Shown here one piece after another: positions 14,183 through 28,600 of a DNA stretch of 64,000 nt. The DNA comes from Scatophagus argus. Lineage: Eukaryota > Chordata > Actinopteri > Scatophagidae. Location: assembly GCF_020382885.2 (NCBI RefSeq), contig NC_058512.1, positions 12,302,802 to 12,366,801 on the forward strand. The letters run 5' to 3'. Position 1 is the stretch's first letter; the number at the start of each line of letters is the position of its first letter. The notes beneath the pieces are model-generated. The model did no database searches and had not been told where the DNA came from. It saw only the letters and a program-made list of their open reading frames with translations. Both the position numbers and the translations under genes were made by a program.

Positions 14183-15542
14183 CTGCAAATGGTTATTTTT
14201 TTCTTTCTTTTCTATATTTTCAAGATGGAGACTGGCAGTGTGACTTTACATTTTCACTATTGATATTACTCAGTGGGGAATGCCCCAATAACTGAATTTA
14301 ACCAAATCAAAACTTTACTTAGCTAATTTAATAATTAATATTCATATGACAGATTCTACAATGCAGAACTGATGCACTTCAAAGCTGATTAGAGGCTGAG
14401 AATATGACAGGCGTTTACGTTAGACACTCAGAATAGGTCCAGATCGTCCCAATGTTGCGCCTATAGAGACCAAATTTCCCCTTTGTTGTCACAGAATCAT
14501 TTGTTTGCCGTACAGTCAATCTTGCTGAATCTTATCTCGTCGAGTCTTACTCACTGTATAGTCCTTGGCAGGAGGTCATATTTACAAATCGTCTTTTTTT
14601 GTCTGTGGTCAATAAGTTTCACTTTCAACATATGTCCACGCTGTGCTCTGTCGGCCAAATCGTAGGAGATAAAAGAAGGTTTTAAATGTGCGTTTTTGTT
14701 TTTCAGCTGATGGAATGAACCGTGTGCCATAGTTTGGATGATCTGAAAACCAGCTCATTAACGATGCAAATCTTCCAGTTATTTATTTATTTATGCACAC
14801 ATCCATACATAAATAACAAATACACACAATTTTTGATCAGGATCCCTTAAAGGAATACCCTTTCGGGAAATGCTCTTATTGGTGTTTTGTCTGTCTGCCT
14901 GTTTACCCCTGCTTCCACAGGCTTCTACGCCAACTTTATTTATTTATTTATTTTACCGTAGGTCATTTCAATTAGATCTAATTGCTGGAGGGGAAATAAA
15001 TAGTAATGCACAAATCAACAAGACCTGCAATCTTGCAATCTGACATGATCTGGAAACCTTTATGTATTTCTTTCTCACTCCCCTGAGCTGAATTACCCCA
15101 GTAACCTGAATTATTTGGCCTACATTTCATTCAGAGTCCTCCGTTATCAAGGTTGTTTGAGGTTGAACTGCTGTTTGCAATAATGATCTGCTTACAACTT
15201 TGCAAAATACCTTGAAAACATGTTCCAGTATTGGCATGCCTTTGAAATGTAAAGATAGTTTATTTTGTGTAATCACTATCAGTCATTTAGGAAGAAAGCA
15301 TGCCTGTGGTGGGAATGATTAGCGTGCAGAATAGTTTCGGGAAACTTTTCCCAAAATAAAAGGTGCATTGTTGGGCTGCTTTGGCTCTGTATAAAAAAAC
15401 AAAAAACAAACTGTCCCCCTGTCTTCCTGAGATAGATGGCTTTCTAGACCCATGTGTGTCTGTGTGGTAACCTGCAATCTGTTTGTACAGGCCTTACAAC
15501 TGTGATTGTGTTCTCACTCTGTTTCTCTCTCTCTCTCTCCAG

Positions 15543-15902
15543 CCCATTGCTCTTAATTTGGCAGCAGACAGGCAAAAGTCCCAGACACTTCCTCTTTAAT
15601 ATTCTGCTACTGTCTGTCAGTTTACACAGCCAAAAGAGACGAAGACGGCTGCAGAGACAAAAAGAAAGACTGACAGATCGTCTTAGTGTGTAACGGTGAA
15701 AGGCACGAGTGAAGCCAAGCTTCACAAGAGTAATGTTTGTGGGAGGAACTTCCTGCCCCTGCAGTCCTCCTGCGACACAGTCGCTCTTCACTTAAGTTGT
15801 ACCATGCGGTTTGGCAAGCAGGTATTTTGTTTAAAAACATGTCAAGCAGCTGAGTCTGTGGGATGAGAGCACAAAGAAAGCAAGAAAGAGGAAAAAATAA
15901 CC
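15543..15902 (+). other. adora2a: adora2a 5' UTR, second exon with upstream ORFs
   Basis: A long pyrimidine tract (15520-15540) ending in AG at 15541-15542 is a strong acceptor, so the coding exon probably begins at 15543 with 360 nt of leader. The leader holds ATGs at 15733 (20 codons, stop at 15793-15795), 15804 (20 codons, stop at 15864-15866), 15839 (4 codons, stop at 15851-15853) and 15863. The last opens a 64-codon frame to 16057 that overlaps the receptor start at 15903 in another frame. Confidence 0.6.
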
Positions 15903-16057
15903 ATGCTGAAGAATTACCAGCTGGTCTATATCAGCCTGGAACTGGTGATCGCCTGCCTGGCTGTAGCTGGGAACATCCTGGTCTGCTGGGCCGTCTGCCT
16001 CAACTCCAACTTGCAGAGCATCACCAACTACTTTGTGGTGTCACTGGCAGTGGCTGA
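15863..16057 (+). CDS. Overlapping upstream ORF of adora2a (64 codons)
   Basis: The frame starts 40 nt before the receptor ATG and ends 155 nt inside the receptor coding exon, out of frame with it. Its ATG overlaps the stop of the preceding upstream ORF (ATGA at 15863-15866), which would allow reinitiation. Sequence context is GGGATGA, only moderate. The peptide resembles no domain I know. Whether it is translated cannot be told from sequence. I recall that mammalian ADORA2A leaders also contain an out-of-frame upstream ORF, but I cannot compare the peptides here. Confidence 0.35.
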   Translation: MRAQRKQERGKNNHAEELPAGLYQPGTGDRLPGCSWEHPGLLGRLPQLQLAEHHQLLCGVTGSG

Positions 16058-19000
16058 TATTGCTGTGGGGGTGCTGGCAATCCCCTTCGCTATCACTATC
16101 AGGTGTCATTCCGTTTTTTTTTGTATCATTTTAAATGTCTCATTTTTTTATAGGCCTTCAGTGAAATCCTGAATCAAATTGTAACAGATCTGGGGCTGAT
16201 TTTGATTTATCATTGCTTTCAACACCTGTGCTTCTTTCTCTCAAATCAACACCAGTATCGGCTTCTGCGCCAACTTTTTTGGCTGCCTGTTCATCGCCTG
16301 CTTCGTCCTCATACTCACCCAGAGCTCCATCTTCAGTCTGCTGGCCATCGCTGTAGACCGCTACATCGCTATCAAGAACCCACTCAGGTGAGGTGAAACA
16401 AAAAGGTCACATCAACTGTAGAGAAAGCTTTGCACCTCTCACTTCAACCAAGTTCAGTTTGCTTTTCTGACCAGCTCTTTCCAGGATGTAATGAATGAGC
16501 TGTTGTTTTCTATACATTTTGAAAATGATGATGCTCTTTTCACACAAGGCATTCAAGTCAGGAGAGTGCGGGTAAATCATTAAACATGGGAGGCATCACA
16601 TGCAGTTGTGTATCAAAACACATTGAATTACAGAGAGAGTTTATTCGATTAGGGCTAATCCGGCTGGCTGTGAGAGGACATAGATATATGTCACCTAGGG
16701 CTTTATTGGGTTACAGTTTGTGTGCTGTTGGAGGGATTTAACCTGTTGAAGGCTTTAATGATATTTGTACTGCAAATCTACCCCATTCAAATATTTATGT
16801 TTATATATTTCTGTGAAATTCTGCTCCCACAATCGCTTTGATCATTCTTTCTGCTACAGGTGTTCACTCATATCTTCACGTGTGTAACAAAAGCTATGGT
16901 TGTTTAACCACAGCTGCATTCTTTACTTCTGTCATTGGAAGATATTTCACCCAGTAAACCACAGCAGGTGACGCATTGGCCTGAGCAGTTGCATAACAGC
17001 TTCTCAGTGTGTGTGTTTGTGTGCTCACACTGGTGTCACAGTCCTGGCACCAAAGACCAGAGAGCTAATAATTCATCAGAGTTTCAAGAAGCTTATTATA
17101 GTCTACTGGCTGCTTCCATGGTCATGAAAGACATTCACATGAGACATTGGGTATAGATGAGGTGATGTAACCAGGACTACTATAGTTATTCGTGCTTATT
17201 TTCCTATTTTTACTCCTCTGGCATTTGTGCCTTCCTGAAGCAATGTGCACACCAGTACAAAAATGCAAATAGCAAAGTTCTACACTTTAACATAAGGCTA
17301 CTGTACATTTAAGTTAACATAATCTTATCAGGGGTTGCATTATAAAATAAATTGCTATTTAGCCAATATTTTTCTGAATCCAGGCCCAAGCCTGAGTTCA
17401 GTTACAAGTCATGAAAACAGTGTACAGCAAAGCATATCCCTTTGACTACAGTTATGTGTTTCAGTCATTTCTGTAGTTCAGTGCATTGCTCAGAAGCTTA
17501 CCCACCTTACCCAGATGGATAACGGATTCTTCACAATGGCAAGTTGATGTCATAACTTAGATGAGAGAGAAGTCTGCTGGTAAATTATAATGACAGGAGG
17601 GAAATACCCCTTATTGCAGATTTCACACTGTATCTAATCATCTGCCTTCAAAAGTAGAAGAAAGCAAGAACAAACAGCACAACAGCTTTTTCAAGACAAG
17701 GCCAAAGGCATTAAGACATTTGAGCTGTGACCCCAAGAGATTTGAAACACCTGATGTGCGGTGTGTCTTTAATCGGCAGACAAAAGTATAGAGGTACTGG
17801 TCAGATTACTGTAAGTTGTTGCATTATCTTTACAAACCAGTAACTTACAACAATAAAAAAATCTCAAGTTGAACAATGAAAATATCACTTATTAAATAAG
17901 CACTGCACTGAAGACTGAATGCATAACCGTTTTCTCCTCATTTGAATCACCAAATATTTTTTTAAATAGTTTTCCTCAGACTGATGGGATCGCTGAGATT
18001 AGATAAAACAGCTGGTCCTAATGTGTTACTGTGCTCTGCTCAACCTTTCAGGTACAACAGCCTGGTGACAGGGTGGAGGGCAAAGGGCATCATTGCATTG
18101 TGTTGGGTTCTCTCAGTTGGCATCGGCCTGATGCCAATGTTCGGCTGGAATAGAGGTAAAAGATTTACTTTGGCAAAAAATGTAAATGTGCAAATTCAGT
18201 ACCTCCAAAATGATTCTTACTCAAGCCTGTAGAAAAAGTGTTAGATACCTAAGTGGGTTTACATTTGTTTCATTGTTAGTTAAAACAAGAATGTTCAAAA
18301 TTGACAAACATTTTATATGTTTGTCAATTTTGAACATTCTTGTTGGAAGACAAAGTGGAGTGGACATATTCAAAGGGCTGGAAAGTATTTTGCAATGGAA
18401 GACTTCTTCCTTCTATGGAGTAAATGTATTTGTTTGACATTAATACAAAAAAACTGACAACACATTACCCCTGGTTCTGCTGCACAGGTTGGAACACCAC
18501 TTTAGCCACCAGTAACAACAACTGTCCTGAAGGCCTGATGGAGTGCCTGTTCGAAGAAGTGGTTAACATGGAGTACATGATCTATTTCAATTTCTTCGGC
18601 TGCGTGCTGGTGCCCCTGTTTGTCATGCTGGTCATCTATGCCCATATCTTCATGGCCGCAAGGCGCCAGCTCCGACTGATGGGGCTCAAAGTTGCACACG
18701 TACCTGCTCCTGGAAAAAAAAACTCATTGTCGAGCGCATCTCGTTCAACCCTACAGAAGGAAGTGCATGCTGCCAAATCGCTAGCCATCATTGTAGGTTT
18801 GTTTGCTCTTTGTTGGCTTCCACTGCACATCATCAACTGTTTCAATCACCTGTGTCAAGACTGTGGGCGCGTACATATTTGGGGGATGAACATTGCCATC
18901 ATCCTCTCCCATGCTAACTCGGTTGTGAATCCCTTCATTTATGCGTATCGGATTCGGGAGTTCAGACAGACATTTCGCAAGATCTTGTATCAGCACATCC

Positions 19001-19464
19001 TAGGACGCAGAGAAGGACATGGGTTTGGGGTTGGAGCTGGTGATGGCAGAAGTGTTGGGAGTGGTAGTATCATGCGGACTTCCTCCTGCACCAGTAGAGA
19101 GGGTGCATCATGTGGCACAGTAGTGAACAGTTATGTCCTGGACCCAAGCCCTGACCGAACTCCACCAGCTACTACTCATGAAGCCTCTTGCCACTGGACA
19201 TCAAACTTAGATGCTGCACCAAGTAGCTTCATACCCAACGGACACCAAATAAAGGGTAGCGGTCTTGCAGAAATGCAGCAGCAGCCATCCATCGTGAGAT
19301 CTGCTGATCAGGATGGAGTAGAGTCTGTCACATATTTCAGGGGAACAACAGATGTTTTGGAAGTGAAAAACAGTGGAAGTTCCATTGCTTTTGTAAATGT
19401 TCAGGCCTTCTCCCTAAAACAGACTGACTGTGTCCATTCTACGGAGCTAACAGAAGTCTCATGA
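15903..19464 (+). CDS. adora2a: Adenosine A2A receptor (class A GPCR)
   Basis: Coding exons 15903-16102, 16256-16387, 18052-18155 and 18488-19464 join in frame to 470 residues (human 412). Seven membrane segments are visible, starting with residues 5-31. Class A marks are DRY after TM3 (AVDRYIAI), CWLPLH in TM6 and NPFIY in TM7. Adenosine-binding residues are kept: the ECL2 pair in CLFEEVV, the Asn in HIINCF and the His in ILSHAN. ECL2 has an NTT glycosylation site. The family couples to Gs and raises cAMP. A2A was chosen over A2B because of [26 protein letters not shown] and a C-tail of more than 150 residues. The tail is Gly/Ser-rich after TM7 and is poorly conserved. The start was chosen because it gives the right N-terminus before TM1 with context ACCATG. 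Teleosts may have two A2A paralogues; I cannot tell which this is. Confidence 0.95.
18284..18344. repeat. Perfect 28-bp inverted repeat with 5-nt loop, adora2a intron 3
   Basis: The arm 18284-18311 and the arm 18317-18344 are exact reverse complements, separated only by TTTAT. The stem contains GAATGTTC and TTGACAAACA. It lies between the third and fourth adora2a coding exons, about 130 bp after the donor and 143 bp before the acceptor. It could be a recent fold-back duplication, a remnant of a small transposon or a local assembly artefact. Confidence 0.9.
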
Positions 19465-21235
19465 CAAAGATGTTTAGGTATTTAAAATATATTTCTATTG
19501 TCATAAAAACATGAAGAATGATTAATGAAGCGTCAACAAATCAACAGCAACAGTTAATCTGTCTTTCTGAAGTCACAAAAAACGATCACCAGCAATGTTT
19601 TTGAGCTGCTTTCTTACTTTGTTCGCACCAACCATCCATGAGTTGGAGCAGATCTACAAGATCACAACAGGTTCTGTGTGGATGTTTAAAATATTTTCTT
19701 GACTTGTAGTACAATAACATTACTGCATGTCATTTAGACATTTTAATCTGCAGAAAACAGTGCTTTCTCAACTGTACTGTATGTTCCAATGCTTTTTGCA
19801 GAGACTTTAAACATTTGAATTCTGCAAACTGAAAACTGCATTTTTGATAATGCTGCATCAGGTCAGCTTTTGTAATGGTCATGTGTATTGTTTTTACTCA
19901 CTGATAAATTAAAAGACATAAATAATTACTATCTGCTTCAAAACTGAACAACTTTACAGTGTTACCATAAACCTAGCTACATGTACCACCAGATTTCAAA
20001 CTGTTATGAATGAAGTACGTACAGATTGAAAAACACGTCGTACCAAGAGCTATAACTAATGACCTGAATGAACCATAACCAGTCCTGTATGTATAACTTG
20101 GGGAAACCAATGTTGTTTAAAGGTAGGCATAAGGTGTGCACCATTTCCTGTGTAAAATCTATTTAAAAGTAATTTCGCATAGTGCTGAATAGCTACAGAA
20201 TATTTGATGCTTGTGGTATGATGGGTGATTTGATAACTGCCAAACAACACATGTCTGTTGCTGGTTCAACAACGCTGTATACAAACCAGTTACCAGCTAT
20301 CCATAAACAAAGAGTTTGTTTGACCTAAGCAAATATCAATCTTTATGTCTGTGTTGTGGCTACTTTTCGAGTCGGGCTTGCACAACTACAGTATGAAAAA
20401 CACACTTACACACCACCTGACCAAGAACTACTCAGCAAGAGGTGTTTACAGAGTGGCCTGGCAGCTGACGCCACTCAATGGGCCTAATGCAATGGAAATC
20501 AAAGGAAGGTTCACTTGATGATGTCTTTTATTATGCCATTATGCTTTCTCGTTCCTCATTAAAAAGCCCTCCCACCACGGGAAGAACCTGCATTAAGCAA
20601 CATTTACGTGCCTTAAAGCAATCCCAGAGACATGTCTCCAAGAATAAACATTCATGGGTATGTATCCGGCTCATGTATGTTTATTCAAAAAATATGCATA
20701 TCACTTGCACTTTGTTTTTGGATGAAGCCATTTCATTAATGCTTTGTTTTTCTTTGTGCTGTTTTGATAAGCATAGATAAGGGTTATGGAAATATTGTAG
20801 ATATGACTAACTGAAGCCTGAGTCGATTCATTTTGCATTTTCTTTTGTTTTGTAATTTGTTTTGTTTCAGAAAGAATGAGCAAAATAGCAGAGACTTAAG
20901 ACGGTTTCTTTGAAGCATCATTTGATTCTCTATGTGGTCAGTCTCAGGTTGATACAGTGGAGACCTGGAGCTGCAACATACATATAACATTTGGTGTCTA
21001 ATGTCTAGGACATAGACCTTGCTTAAGTTAGAGTCCAAACTGGGAAAAAATGAAAAAGTGAACACCTTAGATATCCAACTGTTATAATAAAAGTTAAATT
21101 ATGTGGCATATGTATCCGTAGTGTGGTGTATGTGTGTGGGAGGTTGTTGGTTTGCATAGATATTTATGCAAACACTGGATAAACTTGTACAGTTTGAATG
21201 CTGATCCGTCTCTGAATAAATTTTAACAAAAACCT
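19465..21235 (+). other. adora2a: Probable adora2a 3' UTR
   Basis: AT-rich sequence without recognisable coding exons. AATAAA at 21215-21220 lies 270 bp before the snrpd3 promoter region and is the best candidate for the adora2a 3' end. An earlier end cannot be excluded. Confidence 0.4.
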
Positions 21236-21439
21236 GTCTGGCTCTGGTAATCAGCTTTCAGCTTGTTATTCAGATGCCAAACATTACCAGTGCCTCATTC
21301 CTATGGCAAAACACTAGGCAGACTTTTCATAGGCACCTTACACAAATTAAAGAAGCCAGTAAAAGAACTACATAAACAAATAAGAACTTTTTCATGGAGA
21401 GGATGCATTAGCTCAAAAACACAAGTCCCACAATGCACT

Positions 21440-21595
21440 GCATAATGGAACAGGAAGCACTTCTCTGACCCAATGTGGCATTGTGGGTAGACGGAAAAAG
21501 GCTCCAAAGGTACGCGAAGGCGACAAACGCACGTTGTAGCGTTACTAAAGAGGAAGAAACAACAACGAAGAAATCGATTTTACGACCGAATCGAG
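21440..21595 (+). promoter_or_regulatory. snrpd3: snrpd3 promoter region and noncoding exon 1
   Basis: A CpG-containing patch (21500-21595, with 'tacgcgaaggcgacaaacgc' and 'acgaccgaatcgag') ends at a donor, GAG followed by GTAACTG, after 21595. The matching acceptor is at 22327, 15 nt before the start codon. No TATA box is seen. A noncoding first exon before a coding exon that opens with the ATG is a common arrangement for a housekeeping gene. Confidence 0.6.
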
Positions 21596-21895
21596 GTAAC
21601 TGTACTAGAAAATTGGATAAAATAGCATTATCGCTTAGTTTACCCAACTGAACTGGTTGCCTGTGTTGTTCGTATGAGCTCAGTTCATTCATTGATGACT
21701 GTTGACCAATATGGCTCTGTCTACATACCAAGCTTTAAGTTCCTACTTGAGTAAAGAATCAAAGGTTAATGTTACATCTAGTAATGAAGTCCCCTGGACT
21801 TTGTAATAATTTGTTCTAATAATTACTCCAAAAATAATATGTAAAGGTCTTTACTCTGTGCAGATAACATTTCATTATCGTAAATTCAAAAAATA

Positions 21896-21945
21896 GCCCT
21901 AGCTAGTTAGCTAATGTAGCTAACTTAGCTAGCTTAGCTGTTAAG
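21896..21945. repeat. AGCTA/TAGC-rich low-complexity stretch
   Basis: Several copies of AGCTA, TAGCTAA and their reverse complements are packed into about 50 bp in snrpd3 intron 1. Similar GTTAGC/GCTAAC words recur near 25540 and 25760. Confidence 0.6.
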
Positions 21946-22255
21946 TTTCTCTGCTTTTCCAAATAAACTTTCTCACGCTTGAATTGAAACATGCTCATAC
22001 TTTCTAGAGGTCGTTGATTGCAATGTGTAAGCATATTGTAATATTTTAAATAGTAGGAGCTGCGTTTTAGACTACGGGTTAGATACCGTAACACGGCTAA
22101 AACAGTGTAGATGTGGCTAGCACAATTAATGGATTCACCCAACACAAGGATTTTGACTGACCTAGTTGGTGGTTTATCATCAGTGTGATTAGTGTAAAGA
22201 AGCTATTTGGGCAAAAGATGAGATTTTACGACGTAAGCACATCGATCGAAGTAAA

Positions 22256-22313
22256 CATTGTAGAAAATATGTTTGTTAATATGGGAAATCACTTTGTAAT
22301 ATTTTCTACAATG
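22256..22313. repeat. 15-bp inverted repeat, 28-bp loop, snrpd3 intron 1
   Basis: CATTGTAGAAAATAT at 22256-22270 is exactly reverse-complementary to 22299-22313. It ends 14 bp before the acceptor of the first coding exon of snrpd3, so a hairpin here could affect use of the branch point or acceptor. Confidence 0.8.
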
Positions 22314-22339
22314 CGTGTTGTTTTTAGGAAGACGGTTGA

Positions 22340-24481
<2,142 letters not shown>

Positions 24482-24640
24482 CTGCTCTAACTGTGTTGTT
24501 GCATTGTATAGTCTTTTGTTTTCATTTTTTTCCTTTTTGGATTAGATTTCCTGGATATTGTTTGCAATCCTTTGTTTTTCAGCTTATTGCTTTAATTCCA
24601 TTTTTTATGAAAATAAACTTATTTCAGTTTGATGTGTCTG
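24482..24640 (+). other. snrpd3: snrpd3 3' UTR with poly(A) signal
   Basis: T-rich sequence follows the TAA stop. AATAAA at 24612-24617 is followed by a GT-rich element (TGATGTGTCTGG), a normal short 3' end. Confidence 0.75.
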
Positions 24641-25200
24641 GTCTTCTGATTGTTTCAACTTGTACTTGTGGTGACCAAATCTGTTTCCTTCATCACTGAC
24701 AGATTTACTTGTCTTTACTACTCTTCATTTATCGCTTTAGTTCTCAGCATTGTGCCTCAATTGAATTTTACATCATAGAAAGATTTCTGAACACTTTTTT
24801 TTTTTTTTTTGAACAACCAGCAGAACAAGTTAAATGGTGTACATTCACCATTTGGTGTGATTGTCGAAATATGCCAGTTGCACCTTGTATGTCATGAATG
24901 TTTACTCAGATTTGACTAATGTCTGGAAATTTTCCCAAATTATGTTCTTGCCTCAGTTTTTGCACATTTGCCAGAGGGACTGTAATCCAGTGTGTGTTTG
25001 TCAGTGTGATGTGGAACAGGAGAAATATGAAGTTACCATGTGATTAGAAAATAAGTTTGAAAACATTTTGAACTTGACCATTTATGATATTTTTAGACCT
25101 GGGTATTATGATGCTCATAATTTGTGTGGGTTTTTTTGCCCAACAGTATAATTAACTGATTACACCTAAAGTGTTTTTTTAAAAAACAAAAACAAACAAA
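24641..25200. other. Intergenic sequence between snrpd3 and camkk2
   Basis: AT-rich with a T15 run near 24797-24811 and an A-rich stretch near 25178-25209. No gene or motif recognised. Confidence 0.5.
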
Positions 25201-25429
25201 AAAACAAAACGTTAATCCCAGGTTGCAATTCCCCAACGCACCACAGGGCGGAGCCAAGCGGCTACAAAGTACTTAAAGCAGAAACCCCCAAGAATCATGA
25301 AGTGTTTCATTTTGAGGTCGTGTGTTAGCGTTAGACATACAGCTAACCTACACCTCCTCCGCGGAAGTAGGTTTCTGTGAAGCACATTGCTGAAACTGAA
25401 AACAGTTAAATTACCACACTGTTTTCCCA

Positions 25430-25619
25430 ACACTTCCTCCGTGTGAAGCACGGGACCCGTGTGCTCAGCTGGATTGGTCCATCACAACATCGGTTATCAG
25501 TCTGCTACTCTCCCTTTCTCAATCAGCTAGCTAGCTGTCGTAGTACAGGCACTTCTTACACCACAGCTGGAGAAGGAACCTCTCAGTTCTGACTTGTGGG
25601 TATCAGGCATCAAGTTAAG
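25430..25619 (+). promoter_or_regulatory. camkk2: Candidate camkk2 promoter and noncoding exon 1
   Basis: An inverted CCAAT box (GATTGGTC at 25472-25479) is followed by a segment ending in a strong donor, TTAAG followed by GTAAGG, after 25619. It is the first promoter-like region upstream of the camkk2 coding exons and downstream of the snrpd3 3' end. The start site is not defined by sequence. Confidence 0.45.
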
Positions 25620-28600
25620 GTAAGGTTTAATGTTTCCTGAGTAGTATTTGCTTTTTTTGTTGTCTTCTGCAGCGCTGTCATCGGGCGTCACTTTGTCGCA
25701 CTAGCATCCTTGACTCCTGCCCAACAACATCTGTATCTTTGACAGCTGAAGCAGCTGCTAACGTTAGCTCATCTGTCTTGGCTTTGACGCTTGGAGCTCA
25801 ATTAGCTTGGTAGGACCTCAGACGAAGTCGTTAGTGTTGAAAACATAAGGAGGTAACTCGTTTTAATGCTAACAGTGTGACAGTTCTTAATAATGAGAAG
25901 TTAGCCATTAGCGTTAGTGTAGTAGGAAAGCTAAACCATCATTTTGCCAGTTGTTAGCTAACTAACGCTGAAAACGATGTGGCGTCAGGAGGGATTCTTG
26001 GTCTGCTTAAATTGTGTTAACGTTCAGTATCAGTGCTGTAGGTGAATTGATGTTCATGTGGAATGCAGTGGGCAATCTTGTCTTTTTATTGTTATTATGC
26101 AACGTTATAGAGCTTTTTAAGAATCCAAAGTTGCATTAAAATGTCATGTAGGTCCAGTAGGTTCTCTTAATGTATTTCTTTTCAAATATTTTCAACATTT
26201 CGAGAGTTTTAATGTTTTAAAGCCATTGTTTCGTAAGTGAATGAAAAGAATTTTTACATTTTAAGGGCTATGGTGTGTTAAATATATGGCATGTCAGATG
26301 CTTAAAGTGAGCTGGGAGGACTGAAAGAAATCTGCAAGAGATAAATGGTTTCTGTTGATATAGTTGACTACATTTCCCTATCCTGTGGATGTCCAGTATT
26401 CTGTCAGATCACATATATTAGATTCTGTAGATCTGTTGACATTACTGTACCTAATCACAAGTGTTACAGCGTAGGCATAATCGAGTCAATGAATTTTTCT
26501 GGTCCAACATTTGACAGTTTCAGTTTCTCAAATGTGACACTGTGATTTTAATTGTTAGCAAGACACTCTAATCATTTTAAAGATGTCACCCTTGATTCTT
26601 GAATATTGTGATGGACATTTTTCCCTATCATCTGACAGTTGATTGAAGAAATCATTTTTCGTCCCATTAGTAACCATGACTTGGTTGGTTCACTTGGGTT
26701 AACTTCTCCAAAGAGTATTTCACAGTAGTGCCCAGTTTATTTTGGAATGAAATGTCTTGCCTGCCATTAAATATTTGATATTCTCAGTAATGCACAGTTG
26801 TGTTGTGTGATAACACTACAGTGAAGTTGGCCGAGGATGGTCATCCCTCCATTTACAGGGGCTTATCTCTTTCACTGCTCCGCAGGTCACTGACAGGGTT
26901 ACCCTGTTGATCTTTTAATGAAGCTGGGGATCCTTCTCTTCTCCAGATGGCCCTGTGTTGTACTTGTATATGTGACTGTGTCTATGTTGTTATTAATGTT
27001 GTACATGGTGTGGACCCCCTGCGAGCTCTGTTAAGTCCTCTCTCCCCCTCCCATCCTGCCCTGATAGTGAAGGTCAGGTCATGTGACTTTTGTTATGATG
27101 AGAGGCACACTATGGCATCTGGAGCAATGCAGCATCTGTTGATTTTTCACGAGACTCAAATCTAACCGCTGTTCTTGGTCTAGCTGCTGTGATCATCAGG
27201 GATCAGGAAGTTTACAGCTTTAGCCAGCAATTCCCTTATCTATAATATAAAATATCTTTGCCTGTAAAATGTAAAGACATTGGGGGCTGTGCTGCTTCAT
27301 CCCATCAAGGACGGAGGTTTATTTTTAACTATAGTGCTTAGCCTAGATAAAAACAAGAAGGGATTTGATACTTTTGTTGCTGAACGCTTCTGTTATCATT
27401 ACCTTGTGTGCAGTCCCTAATTTGGGATGAGAGGTGGGTCTCATAACTAAAACTGACCAGTGAGTTGTTTGTAGTTTCATAAAGTCACTTCCCAAATCGT
27501 GTTTGTTGACACCTGAAAAACATGAACCAGAAACCAACTCAGCTGGCATTCAGGAGCATTTTGTTGATTTGTCATGCTGCTGCAAATCCTGCTGGCCAGG
27601 TAATGATTGCTGAGACTAAACCACAAAAGACAAAATTAACTATCTGATTGATGTTCAGGGCAAATTTACAAATCCTTCAGGGAGAGTATGTGCCTTGCTG
27701 TGAGTGATTATATCATGTAAAGACTAAGAAAAGGCACAGAAAACTCTCTTGTGAATGGAAATGGCCACTGATGTGTGCTGAGATCAAATTAGGTCAAGCT
27801 TGGTAAGATGTCTCTCTTCTCTGGATATAAAAAGTCTAGTGAAGCTGGTGTATTGTGAGTTTCCTCCAGGGTCACATCTTTACATTTTTCTGCACAGATC
27901 AGATCAGACCAGGCAGTCAAGGAGACCAGGAAGTAAGTTCCTGCTTGTGAAACAGTTTGGTTCAATAATGTAGGTGTAAATGTGTGGTGATTCTTTCTTT
28001 CTTTTGTGAGTTTACATCATTTACGTATTAGTTATAAGTCTAGGGTTGGGTAGGTTTTCACTAGCCTTTCCGGACGAGACTGGCAAAAATTGTTATTTAA
28101 TTTTAAGACAAACAAAATGAAAAGTTGAATGCAAGAAATAAAAACACATTGTTTTACATTTGTCCTGGTGTCCCCTGGTGTTGTTACACTCTCATTCACT
28201 GGCACTCGTAGTGTTCCACTCAGATTGGCTTCCAGAGTCATGTACAAAGCATAATGATAAAATTGGTATTTTTGTCAACGGTATTTGGCTTAAGAAGCAG
28301 TTTGATTTGTTTTTGTTTTTGTTTTTTTTGTAACTCCAGTTACAACAGAGCTGATAATCTTTCATTGACTCAACAAGTGCAGTAACTACCCACTCCAACA
28401 CAGTAGGTGAAGGTGTAGACTAAACAGACCAATACGTCATGGCCTGTATGGACATTTTTTGCAGTTTCAAAGGAAGACACATTTTACTAAATATTTCACA
28501 AGGGTTCAGAGAGGAGGGCCAAAGTTCTCTAGTTTAACCAGAACAGCTCTTATTAGAGCTATGGAATATTAAATAAAAATCAATCTCTGCCCACCTATTT

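Noticed and set aside
16935..17156. 73-codon open frame in adora2a intron 2
   Set aside because: No match to receptor sequence; the flanking exons join directly in phase without it.
15903..19464. Assignment to adora2b
   Set aside because: A2B has a short tail and a different TM6-TM7 region; the protein here follows A2A.
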